DNA of 64,000 bases from Episyrphus balteatus (Eukaryota > Arthropoda > Insecta > Diptera > Syrphidae), in assembly GCF_945859705.1 (NCBI RefSeq), contig NC_079134.1, positions 86,756,973 to 86,820,972 of the forward strand. The letters run 5' to 3'. Of the stretch, positions 10,386 to 23,830 are shown piece by piece. The position numbers and the translations under genes were made by a program. How positions within the stretch are numbered: the first letter of the stretch is position 1; each line of letters opens with the position of its first letter. The notes beneath the pieces are model-generated. The model saw nothing but the letters and a program-made list of their open reading frames with translations. It was not told the DNA's origin and made no database searches.

Positions 10386-12081
10386 CGCTGGCTGAGAATT
10401 ATAGGGTTGTATGTCAACTCACCTTAGTTTTGAGAAAATCGATCTCAAAGTTTTTTAAGGCTGGTTTTTGGATAAAATAGTTACATAGCAGTAAAGTATT
10501 GATGCAATCTAATAAAGGACCAGACAAAAATCATAAAACCATGAAAAAAAACATTAATGTCATCCCAAAAAAGGATTCTATGAGCAGTTTTGAAAAATGA
10601 CATGGAACCTTTTTATGAAAAAGTTTGTTAAAAAAAATTGATTTGAATTTGTATTAAATCAATCGGATTTTTTCATGGTTTTTTGCCAAAAAGACAGTCG
10701 TCTTAAAACAATCATCTACAGTGCAAAATGTATGCCAAACAAAATTTAAAGTTTGTTTAATATTTTAATTTTAATAATAATGCAATTAAAATTAATGAAA
10801 AATCATTTCAATCTTAGCAGGTATCCAGGTATCTACACTTAAATTTTCTTAAGGAGAAAATTCTTGTTAAAATGAAGTTCACTTTGATTTAAAAAAAGTT
10901 TAAACAAATTTTACTTATTTTTATTAGAAATCTTATTAATTTTAAAGGATTGGATTTTAGAGGAGTATCATCTTGATTCTAAGTGCTTTATTTGTCTCCA
11001 TGTATGTATAACGTAAGTAAATTTGCTTCAAGTTAAAAAAAAATTTTATTCGATGAAACTATTAATAGAAATAAACTAATATAATTATTGTAAAGATGAA
11101 TAACGAAGAGTTCACTTCGGTTAGTAGAGTAAAATCTTGACCTTTGAAAAAAAATACTCAATTTTTTTCCAACGAAATACAACTAAAAATTAGTTAATTT
11201 TTTATATAATATTTTTGTTTTTTGGGTACTAAGGTGAAAGCTGAATCTCGTTTGCAGTTGCTTTATCCTAGTATATCTTGCCATGGGCTTTAGGTTTGTC
11301 CGAAGGTACTTTTTGAGTTTTGACTTCTTTTGTTTTAAGTTAAGGAATCTAAGTGTTTCTTTAACTTTTGGTTTATTAATACGAACTATGAAATTCCCAA
11401 CCTCGATTATGAAAAAAAAGTTTTCAGAAAATCACTTCCAATTCTTGGCACAAAAAAAACATTGCTCTAATTTAATTATAATGTAAGAATATTTAGGTTA
11501 GGTAATCCGAAAGAATTATTGCAAAAGTTAAGGTTGGATAGTACATATTTTGGTACAGAACGAGATACAAAAATTCTTTGCTGTTTAGCAAATCTCCTGG
11601 AGTGAAATCCGCTAACTTGATAGTTGATAGTCAAAAACGACGAATTATGGAGCAAAATCGTCGTTTTTGACTGTCAACTATTGACTATTAAGTTAGCCGA
11701 CTCCACCCCTGTTGCTCAATACCAGCGAAACATCAAAAGATCTTTTATTTTTACTTTAGTTTAAAAAAAAAATACATTTCCATAAAATTTCATTTTGAAA
11801 AATTTGCGTAAAAAAGTTAATCAATGTATTTTTTTGTTTGAAAAAAAACAGTAAAAGAGTTCTATGTTGCAATTTGAATAACATAGAACCTTATAATATT
11901 AATACATTTATGTGAAATCATGAAAGTTGTATGTCTTTTTTACCTGTACCGTCGCCATTAATTTTTTTCTTATTTTTTTTTAAATTTTATCTGAAAGCCG
12001 TTTAAATTACAAAAATTTTGATGTATAAAACTCATTTTTTGTATTTTGTATGAAATACACCCTTATAATTCTCAGCCAGCG
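10386..12081. mobile_element. 1.7 kb DNA element with ~27-bp TIRs
   Basis: CGCTGGCTGAGAATTATA at 10386 is inverted at the right end, 12061-12081, and the similarity extends to about 27 bp with two differences. AAAT flanks both ends and may be a 4-bp target duplication. There is no transposase, so it is non-autonomous or decayed; the superfamily is not assigned. A strong hairpin lies inside (11599-11705). The small frame at 11283-11486 has no recognisable content. Confidence 0.8.
11599..11705. repeat. Long hairpin inside the DNA element
   Basis: GCTAACTTGATAGTTGATAG at 11611 pairs with CTATTGACTATTAAGTTAGC ending at 11697, with inner arms TCAAAAACGACGA / TCGTCGTTTTTGA around a loop of about 14 bases. 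Outer TGGAGT / ACTCCA extend it. It could be an embedded MITE. Confidence 0.85.
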
Positions 12082-12882
12082 AAATGTAGTGAAAAAATGA
12101 ATTTATGTTAGTAAGAACGAGGAAAGGAGGGCATAAGAGTGAATTTGGTTGGGAACCAAAAATACGTTTTCCTGACCATATTTTAGTAAATTGAAAGAAA
12201 GATTCAATAGCTTCTAACTGATTAGCCCGTGTGTGGGCGAAACGCATTTCTTGGAGTAAAGTTGAATTTATTTCAAACAGCGCACATTACATGTTTACAT
12301 AAATCTTCTTATAAATATTTTGAATAAACCTTACGTTTCGGAAACAATATTACTATTAGAGCGGGTGGCCACTGCAGGAACGCAGTACTCATCGAGCTAA
12401 GGAAAACTTAAAATTTGAAGTGAAATATGATTATATTAATAAAACAGGTCTTCTTATCCTAGTCCAAGCACGATTGGCGTGGTAAAGTGCATTGTGCATA
12501 TCACAGAGCTAAACGAAGATATTGGTGTAAAATTAAAGGTAATATAGTCAACTTTCAAAATTCACGGTCTCCCAAGTCAAAGCTTAACAGCTTTGTCATG
12601 CAGCTCGTTTAAGGTTAGAAGCCATAAACTTTATTTTTTTTGTTTGTAGAAGTCCTGTTTTTTACGTGTTAAGAACAGTCTTAAGTAAAATCTAAAATGT
12701 TGGTTTTATATGTTGTACTGTCGTAACTTGTATTTTAATGTAGGTAACCAACAATAATCACTTTTCTTTGTTTATATTTTAAGTTTAGTTATTTAAAAAT
12801 ATGAAATGAAATAAGTTTTAAGTAGAGGAATTAATTACTTTTTTTTCAAAAATATTTATTGGAAGTGGTGAAAAAATTCAAC
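12082..12882. other. Unannotated AT-rich stretch
   Basis: No coding region is supported. The open frame at 12032-12247 (minus) overlaps the TIR of the preceding element and has no recognisable domain. Confidence 0.4.
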
Positions 12883-13400
12883 AATTCGTCGCCCTAGTAT
12901 TGGAGTGCCGTATACGCATTTTGCATTTTTTGAACTAGGTATGCAGTCGTATGTTTTCGAAGTTGCTCTTTTCAAATCTGCTATCCTTTTTTTTCTATCT
13001 TTTTTCGTTGCCGAGATATTCACTATTGTTTTGACAAAAACAAGAAATTTTGGCATTTACGTCAAATTTTTCATGCAATGCAAGAAAATTTTGAGAATTG
13101 TTTTGACGTATGTTGTGTTTTTTTTTGACGTACGTGTATATGAATAAAAGAAACTTCTGATTTTCATGGCGTATACGGCAAACTCATTTTGGACAAAAAT
13201 TTAAATATTTTGAAAACTAAACGAATTGCAGATGTCCAATAACATGTATATAGAAGACACATTTTAATTATATATCATACTAAAATATCAAAAAATACTA
13301 GCGGTTAGTTCTTTCGCAATTATCTTCTGAACATTTAAATGCGATTTCCCAAAAATGTAAAAATGGCGTATACGGCACTTCAATACTAGGGCGACGAATT
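12883..13400. mobile_element. 518-bp MITE with ~31-bp TIRs
   Basis: CGTCGCCCTAGTATTGGAGT at 12887 is inverted at the right end (13366-13396) with one mismatch. The termini read on into CCGTATACGC. AATT lies outside both ends and may be the target duplication. The opposed small frames inside (80 aa plus, 66 aa minus) have no domain and are probably chance. Confidence 0.88.
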
Positions 13401-15121
13401 ATAGATACATCCACTAAAATTCATGTAAATTATTTACCTATGTTGAAGGTAGATAATAGTTGCTTGTTTTTTGTTTAATTTAATTTAAAACTTTCTTTAA
13501 TTAAAATTGTGCTGTTTGAAATTATAGGCTTCCAAAATTTTTATTTTAAAATTTTTCCTTTTATTTCTTGATTGATTGAACTCCCTTGGACTGCATCATA
13601 AAACAGCTCAAGCCCCATGATACTTCTTTTTTTTTACATTTTTAATATAGGGATGTAAGCAAATCTGTCAAATCCAAATCTGACAGCTCCCACTATGGTG
13701 AACATGACAAATACAAATTTTAAATTTAATAAAACACGGGTTTTTAGTTATTTTTCGTATGAATTTAGTAGCTGAATTGTTGCTGACTGTTTAAGGGCTC
13801 TTGTTAAATTGATTTTTTCGTTAAAAAACTTAACTTTGTAGTTCTCAAAAATGTTTTCTAATAGAAAAACAAATGTCAGGTTCATCAAAGTGGACAGTTT
13901 GACGTTTGAGCACTTCTTGCTTAAAAGCCCTATCTACCAAATCTACTTGTGTGAAAAAGACAGCACGTTTTTGCAACAAAACAGATATACTCGCGCACTC
14001 TCAAATGTCAATGTTTTGGAAAATAAACAACAAACAAAAGTCAATTAAAAATTAACCAAATATTGAATACTCAATTCAATTTTCAATTTTGTTTTATTGA
14101 ACATACTATATACAATTGACTTAAGCTTAACTTATTTCTAATAAGATACATTGATTGATATAAAATTTGTTGGCACATATGGGGCCTACCTTACACAATG
14201 GATAAAAGATAAAATATAAATAAATATAGTACATGAATAGGATTAATTTTACAAGTCTGCTGACTAGGTTATCCTCGGGTGTTCCGTCCCGGTTGTCCAG
14301 TTATTGGTATTGATTATGGTGGGTCAAATATTGAATAATTTCCTTTTTTCTTTTTTAAGTGATAAAGTCTTATAAATCGATGAACCATGGCAGCCACCAC
14401 GAAAAAGTGACGCCATATTCTCCCGTTCCACTTGAAAGTTTTAGCAGTGCGGCAAAAATTTCAATTAAAAATTAAAAATAAACTATTAGAGATACAAAAA
14501 TTTTCTATAGCTTATTTGAAAGATACCAACCTAAAGTTGTATACAAATGAAGGAATTTTAAAAATTCCGTCATTTAATAGGGTAAATAGGGGTAAAACAA
14601 AAAGTTAAATTTTTTTGTAATCGATAGATAAATTTATTGTAAGGCAATATAGGCAACAATAGTAATGAAAAAATTCTAAAAAAATTCAAAACCAAGTTAT
14701 AAATGGTTTCTTAAAACTAAAACATGAAGTAGACCTTTCACAAAGTAGTGATCAGAGGTAGAGGAAATTTGTTTTTACAATTTGAAAAATACAATTCGAA
14801 AGATAATACAAAAAAGTTAGGGGTCTATTACGGATTTTTTTTAAGTCTCTGCGTTTTGAAATATGAATTTTGAAAAACACCTACTTTTGTTTGGAGTATT
14901 TTCGGGTGAGTTTTTATTTTAATTTTTTTTAGCGTTAAACGCAAACGTAGTCTATAAACGTACCCATGCATGCGCAATAATTTGGTGTTTTAAAATGATT
15001 TTGGACCGAATAACGGCAAAAACAAGTTTTTTTGTCCCAAGTTTATTGACCGTTTTTAACGGTTTTTTATTTTTATCTTTTTTTCTTCAACAGATAAATG
15101 TATGAAATTTATACTGTAGAT
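13401..15121. other. Unannotated AT-rich stretch
   Basis: A 65-codon frame at 13851-14048 shows no domain and is not called. The segment around 14260-14450 is less AT-rich but has no frame or repeat I can name. Confidence 0.4.
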
Positions 15122-15640
15122 CAGGCTTGTCAAACTTAATGGCATTCACGGGCCAAAATAGCAGGATCTAAATTTCTATGGGCCGCAAAAAAAAAAGATA
15201 TTAGAATTTTTACGAAACAGATTTATTTTTATAAAAGAACAAGAACAATATGTAGTAATATTAATGTTTTCTGCCTGACACTTGGCATCTCTTTTCTGTA
15301 CCATCTTCTCTACTTGTGATGAAAATTTTTTAGAAGTTATTACTTTTAAAACAGACCCAAGGCGTAGATCTGTTATTCTGGATTTAACAGGTGACTCATT
15401 TCGATTCATAAGTGAAAACTGCTGCTCGCATCGATGAAGTGCTTCCAAACATACAAATGATTTCATATACCAATTTTCGAGTGTTCTCAAATCTGCTTGT
15501 TAGATACTTGTAAAATTCAGGTATCACAGCTTCATCGAATTTATATCTTTAAACGGAGCCACACTGGATTTCGATTAGCTCCATTTGCAAATGATTACGT
15601 ACTGATTCTATATTTATAAACCCGTCTCAAAAAGAGATTA
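15122..15640 (-). pseudogene. hAT transposase C-terminal remnant with one terminus
   Basis: The minus strand reads HRCEQQFSLMNRNESPVKS followed by RITDLRLGSVLKV (around 15380-15430). This is the dimerisation region of hAT transposases of the GTF2IRD2/EPM2AIP1-like kind, where CEQLFS.M and SRLTD are hallmarks. Upstream on the minus strand, out to about 15640, more frame-shifted matches follow (MELIEIQCGSVFK). The left end, CAGGCTTGTCAAACTTAATG at 15122, resembles a hAT terminus and lies just downstream of the stop codon. The catalytic core and the other end were not found. Confidence 0.75.
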
Positions 15641-18539
15641 AAAAAGGATGGATTTTTCGGGACAAAGTAGCGAAATTGCATTGGTGTTCATTTAAGAAAA
15701 AAGTAGCGACTGCAAGTCGACTGCAAATCGAATTTTCGGTTGCTTGGAAGTCGACTTAAATATTTTGTACAAATAAACAAATTCAGAGCTTATTCCCGAA
15801 AATGCTAATGTATGGAATTTCCAAATGTAATAGCTTTTAAAAGTTACATTACTTATCAAAAATAAATGCTGCGTTACAATTTTCATTTTAATTAATATCT
15901 TTGGTTCGCTCAAAATATAGGAAGAAATCGAAGAAATTTAAATTTTTTTGAGATTTTTGAAATAAATTTTTTTTTTTAACTGCGCCGTTTGGATACAAAA
16001 ACAAATATATTAAATATATATCTTTATAAGAAAAAACTTTTATGGTTAAATATGTTGGAATTGAACACTTAGTAAAGAAGCTGCGAAATAATATGCGAAG
16101 GAAAAAATACATTTTTTCATATAAAATCGTTTTTACCGACTTCCAAAAAGGAGGAGTTATTCAATTCGTCTTTATTTTTTATTTTTTATTTTTATGTTTG
16201 CTACCGCATAACTTTGGACAGAGTGAATCAATTTTGATAATTCTTTTTGTATTGGAAAGCTATTGGCTGCAATGGCCCATTTCAATTTCGTTCAGTTTAA
16301 GCCATAGGAACTATTAGAAAAACCATAAAACCCGTTTTGAATCATGGAAATCGGTTTTGTTTTTTTTGATAAAAATGATTATTTCCTAACAACTTCAACC
16401 GATTTGAGAGAGCCAAAGACAAACGATATTATGATTTTTTTTTTTACAAATTATTAAACCTTAGACCCTAATAAAACTTTTGACCGCTATTACATTGCAA
16501 AATTAGAGTCCTTTTTTTCGGCCATACAAAAGTGACACACCCTAATGACCAGCCACCAGTGTGGGAAGTACCGTATTCTCAGTTTGAAATTTCGACATGG
16601 TTGGCTATTTAAGAAATTATAACTTTTTTTTGTAGGCATCATAAAAATATGATTGAAGCGTCATGTGAAAGGTGAAGTAATAAGCTTTCTTATGATATAA
16701 AATTTAATACAGGATGTTAAAGAAAAAAATTAATTTAATGGCGTGAGAAGATAAAAAAGACTGATATTTTTGCTTTTTTGATTAAAACTGATTGGGTTCA
16801 AATTCTAGCTCTTTTTGTAGACGTCACACACTGGGGATGTTGCGGTAAAATGTCAAAAATTCAAAGTTCCTCGGAGAACATTTTCAATAGTATTTCTGAA
16901 TTAAATAGTAAATCTGAATCAAAATCAAAAAGGAATATTAAAATCGGACTTTTAGTTTACTTTTTAGAGCTTTGTGAGGAGAAAAGTTGTTGAAAGTATA
17001 AAAAACGAAGTGAAAATATCCTGAAATCAAAGATGTGTAAATTTTGTGTGCTTGATCCTAAAATTAATTTTCTTAAAAATTACTTAAAATCAAAAAAAAA
17101 AAAAAAAAAAATATTAAAAACAACGGCTCACTTACAGTTATGAGTGGTACCTGGAGTTATATGCTTAATTCTAATTATTAAATTATGTTCTTTAAATTAA
17201 TGGTCTTAGAAATAACCGATATCAAATTTAAAATTTCTGAAAAAAGGTTGAAAAACACATATAATACTTTAATTGTTAAGTCCGTGGATTTCAATACAAA
17301 ATTGACTGATAAAAAAAACTGCCTTAAACAATTTCTTATTAAACAATGAAAACCACATGTCTCTGTGTATTCTAGTTTTTGAGAAAATGGAAAAGAAGAA
17401 AAAGTAGGTACTTCTTTATCATATTTTTATTTTTTCGACTTCAATCTTGAAATCCTTTTATTATAAAAACAAATAAAGAAATAAAAATAAATTCGCAACA
17501 CTTTTTCTTACAAATCTACTACAGTAAAATTACATTACCTGGTCCTAGAAAAATGGTTTATACCTTTTTGAAAAGGGTGTTTAATATAGAAAGAACCTCG
17601 TCAAAAATTTGTACAATAAGACTATATCTAAAAAAATGGCCTCATAAGTCAACATATACCTACATATTTCAAATGAGAAAAAACTTTAACCCTCTTGGGT
17701 TTGAAAAAATTAGGGGATTTTTTTTATTGTCCAGATACAGTTTTTCCACTTAGGAACTTGATTCCCGAAAAAAACCTAAATAACGAACGCCCTAATGTAT
17801 TGGCAACTATTCAAATTAAAAACGCGTGAAAAGGGATTATGCGTCTTATTTATTATACATTTTATTAATAATGACAATTTTTAGCATTTCATTCGAAGAT
17901 TTAAGCAGAAAGCTTATGGAATGTCTTAAGGATAGATTTAAATTGAAATCATTATTGAAAAATACAGATCATCTGATCATTAAGAAGAATCAGAGTCATT
18001 TAAGTGAGGATGTAATGGCTCTCTTAAAAGAATAAACTTTTGAAAAATTTGTATGGTATACCTATAGATTTTAACTTGTATAAAATGTGAAAAAGTATTT
18101 TTTTTTTAATTTTTAACTTTAATTCGGGTTTTTTTATTTTGCGTGGACGTGGACCTCGACAACAGTACTTACAATGAGTTATTCTTTTCCATTTCATCCA
18201 AATCTACTCAGTGGTTCAGTTTTTATTGAAAAAGTTTATTTTTTTTGCAACTTGGCACTAGAACAAAAATCGCGATCAATATTTTCATAGCAGGTTGGTT
18301 CAAGTGGTAAGGTGGGCGACTAATGATTTGGTCATCGTTTTTTTTTTTTTCTTTTCAAAACCCTACAAGTGCAGATTTTAAAACAATAAGGAAAACCCGA
18401 CTGTTTTAATAAGGTCTCCTTCTTGGATGAAAACCATATAGAAACCTTATTGTTTTTGTTCTATTTTATGTGGTCTATTTTTCTCTGTATACAGAAAAAT
18501 AATGCTACAAACTACAAACATGTCAACAATTTAATTCCA
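15641..18539. other. Unannotated AT-rich stretch with TE debris
   Basis: No gene is supported. ACCGACTTCCAAAAAGGAGG near 16136 is a motif I associate with dispersed insect repeats, but I cannot name the family. A poly(A) run lies at about 17093-17110. GGTTGGTTCAAGTGGTAAGG near 18293 followed by a T run looks like a degraded tRNA-derived head. Confidence 0.35.
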
Positions 18540-18823
18540 CCTTCAAGATCAAAGGACAAGTTTATCACAGAGTGGGTTCATTGCTACCAATGCCAAACGA
18601 ATCTCATAAATTTTTACAAATCTACTTTATGGGTGGCGAGGACTCCGACCAGGAGCTGGCTAATCGCGTGGATGCACGTTGCAAATACAATCACATAGAT
18701 TCAACTATTGCCAGGCGCATCAGTGGTGAGCTGGACATGCTGTTAAATGAGCACAATAAACTGTTGAAACTGTTCAAATCACACATGCACAAGCTCCAAT
18801 GTGTCCGGAATCACTTTGTATAA
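18540..18823 (+). pseudogene. Helitron RepHel N-terminal fragment
   Basis: The frame from about 18572 reads GSLLPMPNESHKFLQIYFMG, then a charged helix-rich stretch ending LDMLLNEHNKLLKLFKSHMH. This is the conserved region just before the Rep domain in Helitron proteins. The frame stops at 18823 and the next Helitron sequence starts only at about 20041. A 1.2 kb foreign or decayed stretch therefore separates it from Rep. Confidence 0.75.
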
Positions 18824-20040
18824 AAACTTCGGATATAAAGAACGTTTCTTATACAGGGTGTCTCGGAATGAGATAAGAACATTTTGAGGGATGATTCTTG
18901 GGTATATTCTAAGAAAAAATTGTTCTACAGTAACTTTCTATCTGCAAAGTTGATACCCTATAGCGATGATTTAAGAAAACGCTTACTTTGGTATGCCTTA
19001 ACTCATGTTAATGGTATAACTCCGTTAAAAACTTCATTAATGTTTTGATTTTTAGAAGAAATGATATTCTTTGTACCTGCATTTAAAAAATGTTATTATC
19101 CTTTGTTATTGCTCAGATATTAATTTTTAAATGGAATTATTTTTTTCTTATCCATGATAATTTTTGACTTTGGGGCCGATTTTCTTCGAAAAATTTGTAA
19201 TAACTAATAAACATAGTGTTGGATGGATTCTAGCTGTAAGGGTCTTGAGGCAATAAAATGCAATTTTTTAAACGAAAAACAATTTTAAAAAATGTGTAAG
19301 CAAACATTTGATAATAACAATCATATTTTCTAATTTACCCAAATTTCGGGGCTTCTTCTAGTTGTTACGTTTGCTGGTTTTAAAATCTTTTCTAGATCAA
19401 GAACTTAAACTAGATCCAGCCATTTCACAGTTTTATATGAGCACCCAAACCAAAAATCGATAAATACACACTTTTATTCAACGAACATAATAAAAAAAAT
19501 AGTTGAAATCGTAATCACGAAAGCTGTAAAATTTTGTTCAATATTGTTCTAGAACAGGAGCAATGCAGGAGCATACAGAACTAACCTAGACATATTTTGG
19601 TTCGTGTAAAACAAAATGAAATTATAGCTCCCTAAAAATTTTGGAAGGAATATTGAAGTACATATTTTGTGCAAATTCCCAAAGGAGTTTATTTCGGATT
19701 GCAATGAATTTATATAGGTGGCATTATTAATTTTTTTTTTTAGGAATGAGAAGGGGCAATTTTTTTTGTGGGGGGCAGATTTTGTTCAGTTAGAAAATTC
19801 CAGGGAACTAGAAAATTGAAATAGAAACTGATTTTTCAGGTGAAGATTCAAACTGGAATAGTTTTTGTCATTTGGGTTAGCCAGGCTAATTTTCAAAGCC
19901 CGACAGTGACCCCTAAATTTTATCGGATTTGGAAATTTTTTTTTGACATTTTTTTTTTCATGGGGTGGAACCAGTTGACGGGTTGGGAGAATGTAATTTC
20001 AAAAGTTTTAAAATAAGGCGCACTCTAACATAGGTAGTCC
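18824..20040. other. Insert or decayed part within the Helitron
   Basis: No Helitron protein similarity was seen here, although the Rep motif I region is expected. ACAGGGTGTCTCGGAATGAG at 18853 resembles the terminus of an arthropod DNA element, but I could not find a matching opposite end. Confidence 0.4.
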
Positions 20041-21443
20041 ACGACACATACAAGAATACATACAGAATGCTATGACTTTCGTCCAAAATGGCCTGAAATT
20101 ACATCGTTGCTAGTACCAGGACAAAATGCAATACATCGTCATGACATTACAGCACGTGTTTTTAAACAAAAATTATAATCTTTAATCAGATTTATTACAA
20201 AATTAAATGTATTTGGAACCACACGTTGTTGGATGTATTCGGTTGATTGGCAAAAGCGAGGATTGCCTCATGTTCACATTTTGATTTGGTACGTCCTGAA
20301 GACATCGATAATTTCTGCAGAAATTCCAGATCTATCTACTGATCAATCACTGTTTGATATTGTTACTACAAACATGATTCATGGTCCATGCGGAGTTCTA
20401 AATCATTCATCGATTTGCATGGTAGACGGAAAATGCACAAAGCGTTTTCCTAAAGATTTCCCCAATGATACGGTCACACATGTTGACGGATATCCAATAT
20501 ATCGTCGAAGAAGCACCGATAATGATGGACAATCATTCATGAAAACTATCAATAATGCAGACATTGAGATTGACAAACGTTGGGTGGTATCCTATTCACA
20601 ATTCACCACTTCTGAAAAAAACATTCAATGCTCATATTAATGTCGAGTTATGCAGTTCGGTGCATCAAGCACAAGCATATTTGCAAGTATGTGAATAAAG
20701 GAAGTGATATGGCTGTATTTAGAATTGAAAATATTTACGAAAATGCTCCTCCCTTAAATAAAAATAATGAAATAACGAATTATCAAATTGGCCGGTTTAT
20801 CAGCTCCAATGAACCTCTCTGGCGTATCTTTGGTTTCCCAATTCATGAACGGAATCCAGCAGTTATCCATTTAGCTATGCATCTTGAAAACGGTCAACGC
20901 GTTTTTCTTACAACCATTACAGCGCTTGATCGTGCTATAAATCCACCAAAAACTACGCTCATAGAAATTTTTAAATTGTTTAATCGTGAGGATGCTTTTG
21001 GTGCCTTCGCAAAAACACGTTATTCAGAAGTATCACGCTATTTTATATGGGCTCAATCGAAAAAATGGATGCCCCGCAAGCAAGGCACACCAGTTGATGC
21101 ATGCCCCGGTTTATTCAAATCAAATACTCTAGGTCGTGTATATACACTATACAGTCAATCCAAGATACACAGAGTGCTTTTATCTGTGGATGTTATTGGT
21201 CAATGTTAGCGGACCGTTGTCATTTCAAGATGTACGTAAAGTAAATGGAATTGTTAGAAGACGACAATCAATGGGACAGTATGCTAACTGAAGCAGCATT
21301 AAACTCCTCAGCAAAACAAATTCGTCTACTATTTGCTATAGTATTGACTACATGTTTCCCCGCCCGAGCACAAATGTTTAGGATAATCACAAAGATTCAC
21401 TGTGCTGAAAAAGAGTAAAATTATCATTTGGGATGAAGGCATT
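20041..21443 (+). pseudogene. Helitron Rep (HUH endonuclease) and start of helicase
   Basis: Rep nicks DNA for rolling-circle transposition. WPEITSLLVPGQNAIHRHD is followed by WQKRGLPHVHILIW (20245-20290), whose HVH is the HUH metal-binding motif, and CTKRFPKDF. At 20673-20705 the tyrosine motif reads KHICKYVNKGSD. Helitrons have YxxxY here, so the first catalytic Tyr is His (CAT). Frames break near 20240, 20630 and 21210. After MFRDNHKDS (about 21390) it jumps to KSKIIIWDEGI, so the segment with the helicase Walker A loop is deleted. A hAT then interrupts at 21452. Confidence 0.9.
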
Positions 21444-21451
21444 GGATAGAA
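21444..21451. repeat. hAT target-site duplication, left
   Basis: GGATAGAA, repeated exactly at 25866-25873. Confidence 0.95.
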
Positions 21452-21978
21452 CAGTGTTTTTCAAAGTGTGGGCCGCGACCCCTTGGGGGGTCGCGAAGAG
21501 TTCCTAAAGGGGTCGCGGCCGCAAGCCAAATATTGATACCAAAAAATTGCTAAAAAAAAAAAAAAACTTAAAATATCGCAGTGCGACATATGCGTTTGTA
21601 TGTTTTTAATAAATGTTAAAATCTTGGATTGATCTTTGATATTTTAACGATTAAATCGTTTTCGGAATAAAGTTTGTTTCTCTTCATAGTTTTGATGTCA
21701 AAATTTGAAGAGAATGTGACTTCATATAGATATATAGTTATGAAGTGGAGAAGTGTACTAACAATTGCAAAGCTTTGTTTGCCAGCTCACTCAAATACTC
21801 TCCTCTTCTCTTCTCTTAATCCAGAAATTGTCAATTGTTTTTAAATTTAATCCGTTTTTAGCATGCCACCTGCAGTTAGATGAGCAAGCTAAACCGAATT
21901 ATTCAAAAAAGGGTTTGAAATCCCATCTCACTTCCATTTTCACTTTCCGAATCCATTTCTAAAAGTAACTCAATAGTA

Positions 21979-23616
21979 GCCCAGGGAAATTAGTAATTTA
22001 AATCGCATTTTTCGCGGGACAAAATTTTTTTCATGAAATGTGTTCGGGTGGTTGTCCTTATCATAAAAGTCAATTTGTTGGCATAATTGGAGGTTGGGAA
22101 CAGCCGCCATCTTGGAAAAGAGATTGGTATCGTTTTTATTGAATAGCTCCATTGTTATCCATTTTAACAAAAAATGACAAAGGTAAGACTTATTAACAAT
22201 AAAATTATCTAAGAAATGATATACAAAACAATTCCGTGAGTTGATTAAATAAAATTTTATAGTTGGTCAAAGTGCGGGTTTGTATCGCAAGGTTGGGACA
22301 AAATGACATTTTTTCATATATCTGACGAACTTTTGATTTGTTTGGATAATTGTTCAAGAATGAATTGTAGTACTTATAATTACCAATAAAATGAGCCCAC
22401 AATCGTTATTGTCACCATCGTATTGTAGAAGTATTCTAACTCCGAAACTCTCCATGTACTAGTCAAAAGTATGAAAAAAGCAGTTTTTTTGCTAGTAGGC
22501 CGAGAAAATTTTAGGAGTAGAGGTATAACCAAAATATAAGTACGCAGTTTTGCAGCCATAGGCGTGTTAATGTCGATTTCAAAGGTCTGACAACTCTAAT
22601 TTTGTGCTTTATACGGTTTTTGGGGGGTTAAATAATGTAAGTTTTCCAGTTAATGTGAATGGGCTAAATTTATACTATTTGAAATTATAAATGTACAAGC
22701 TGATGCTCTATTATTTTTCCTAAATCTGAACACCCCAATCTTGAGGATGTGACCAATAGAACTATATATAAGCCGTTTATACGATTATGTTTTAGAAGCT
22801 TTTTTTGTTTAGATTTTTGTTTGTTTATTTGAATTGAAAAGCCTGATATGGTTAGTTAAAAAAGCTTATATCGTGAGTTCTATTAACCCCATAGCCGAGA
22901 TTGAGGTGTCCAAATTTAGGAAAAATAATAGAGCATCAGCTTGTATATTTATAATTTCAAATAGTATAAATTTAGCCCATTCACATTAACTGGAAAACTT
23001 AAGTTATTTAACCCCCCAAAAACCGTATAAAGCACAAACTGCGTACTTATATTTTGGTTATACCTCTACTCCCAAATTTTCTCGGTCTACTAGCAAAACA
23101 ACTGCTTTTTTCATACTTTTGACTAGTACATGGAGAGTTTCGGAGTTAGAATACTTCTACAATACGATGGTGACAATAACGATTGTGGGCTCATTTTATA
23201 GGTAATTATAAGTACTACAATTCATTCTTGAACAATTATCCAAACAAATCAAAAGTTCGTCAGATATATGAAAAAATGTCATTTTGTCCCAACCTTACGA
23301 TACAAACCCGCACTTTGACCAACTATAAAATTTTATTTAATCAACTCACGGAATTGTTTTGTATATCATTTCTTAGATAATTTTATTGTTAATAAGTCTT
23401 ACCTTTGTCATTTTTTGTTAAAATGAATAACAATGGAGCTATTCAATAAAAACGATACCAATCTCTTTTCCAAGATGGCGGCTGTTCCCAACCTCGAATT
23501 ACGCCAACAAATTGACTTTTATGATAAGGACAACCACCCGAACACATTTCATGAAAAAAATTTTGTCCCGCGAAAAATGCGATTTCATGCCCATATTTTG
23601 ACTAATTTCCCTGAGC
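21979..23616. mobile_element. 1.64 kb foldback element with ~790-bp arms
   Basis: The left arm (21979-22770) and right arm (about 22860-23616) are near-perfect inverted repeats around a spacer of about 90 bp. Outer ends read GCCCAGGGAAATTAGT and, inverted, GCTCAGGGAAATTAGT, flanked by TA on both sides, which suggests a TA target duplication. The left arm has a short deletion near 21996. A 65-codon frame (MWAHFIGNYKYYNSFLNNY) appears in both arms but has no domain and is not called. Confidence 0.9.
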
Positions 23617-23822
23617 TATAGTTTCATCTTCAAATTAAATAAACTCTGTACAATGAGAGAAATATGGGAGCTAACAAATATTGATTCTTCCCATGAATTT
23701 TCTTCAAGAATCTTTTGAACGCAGGGAGAAGAATCCAATTTGTTTGCTTGACAAAGACTATAACCGCAGTTCTCCAATACATCCTCTGATTTTGTGTGTT
23801 GCAGTTATAATGTTTTACTTTC

Positions 23823-23830
23823 TTCCTCGG
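23823..23830. repeat. Second hAT target-site duplication, left
   Basis: TTCCTCGG, repeated exactly at 25220-25227. Confidence 0.92.

Noticed and set aside
12905..13147. 80-codon membrane-like protein
   Set aside because: It starts inside the MITE inverted repeat, has no known domain, and is hydrophobic only because the sequence is T-rich.
22205..22402. 65-codon conserved gene in both foldback arms
   Set aside because: Its conservation follows from the inverted arms; there is no domain or start context.
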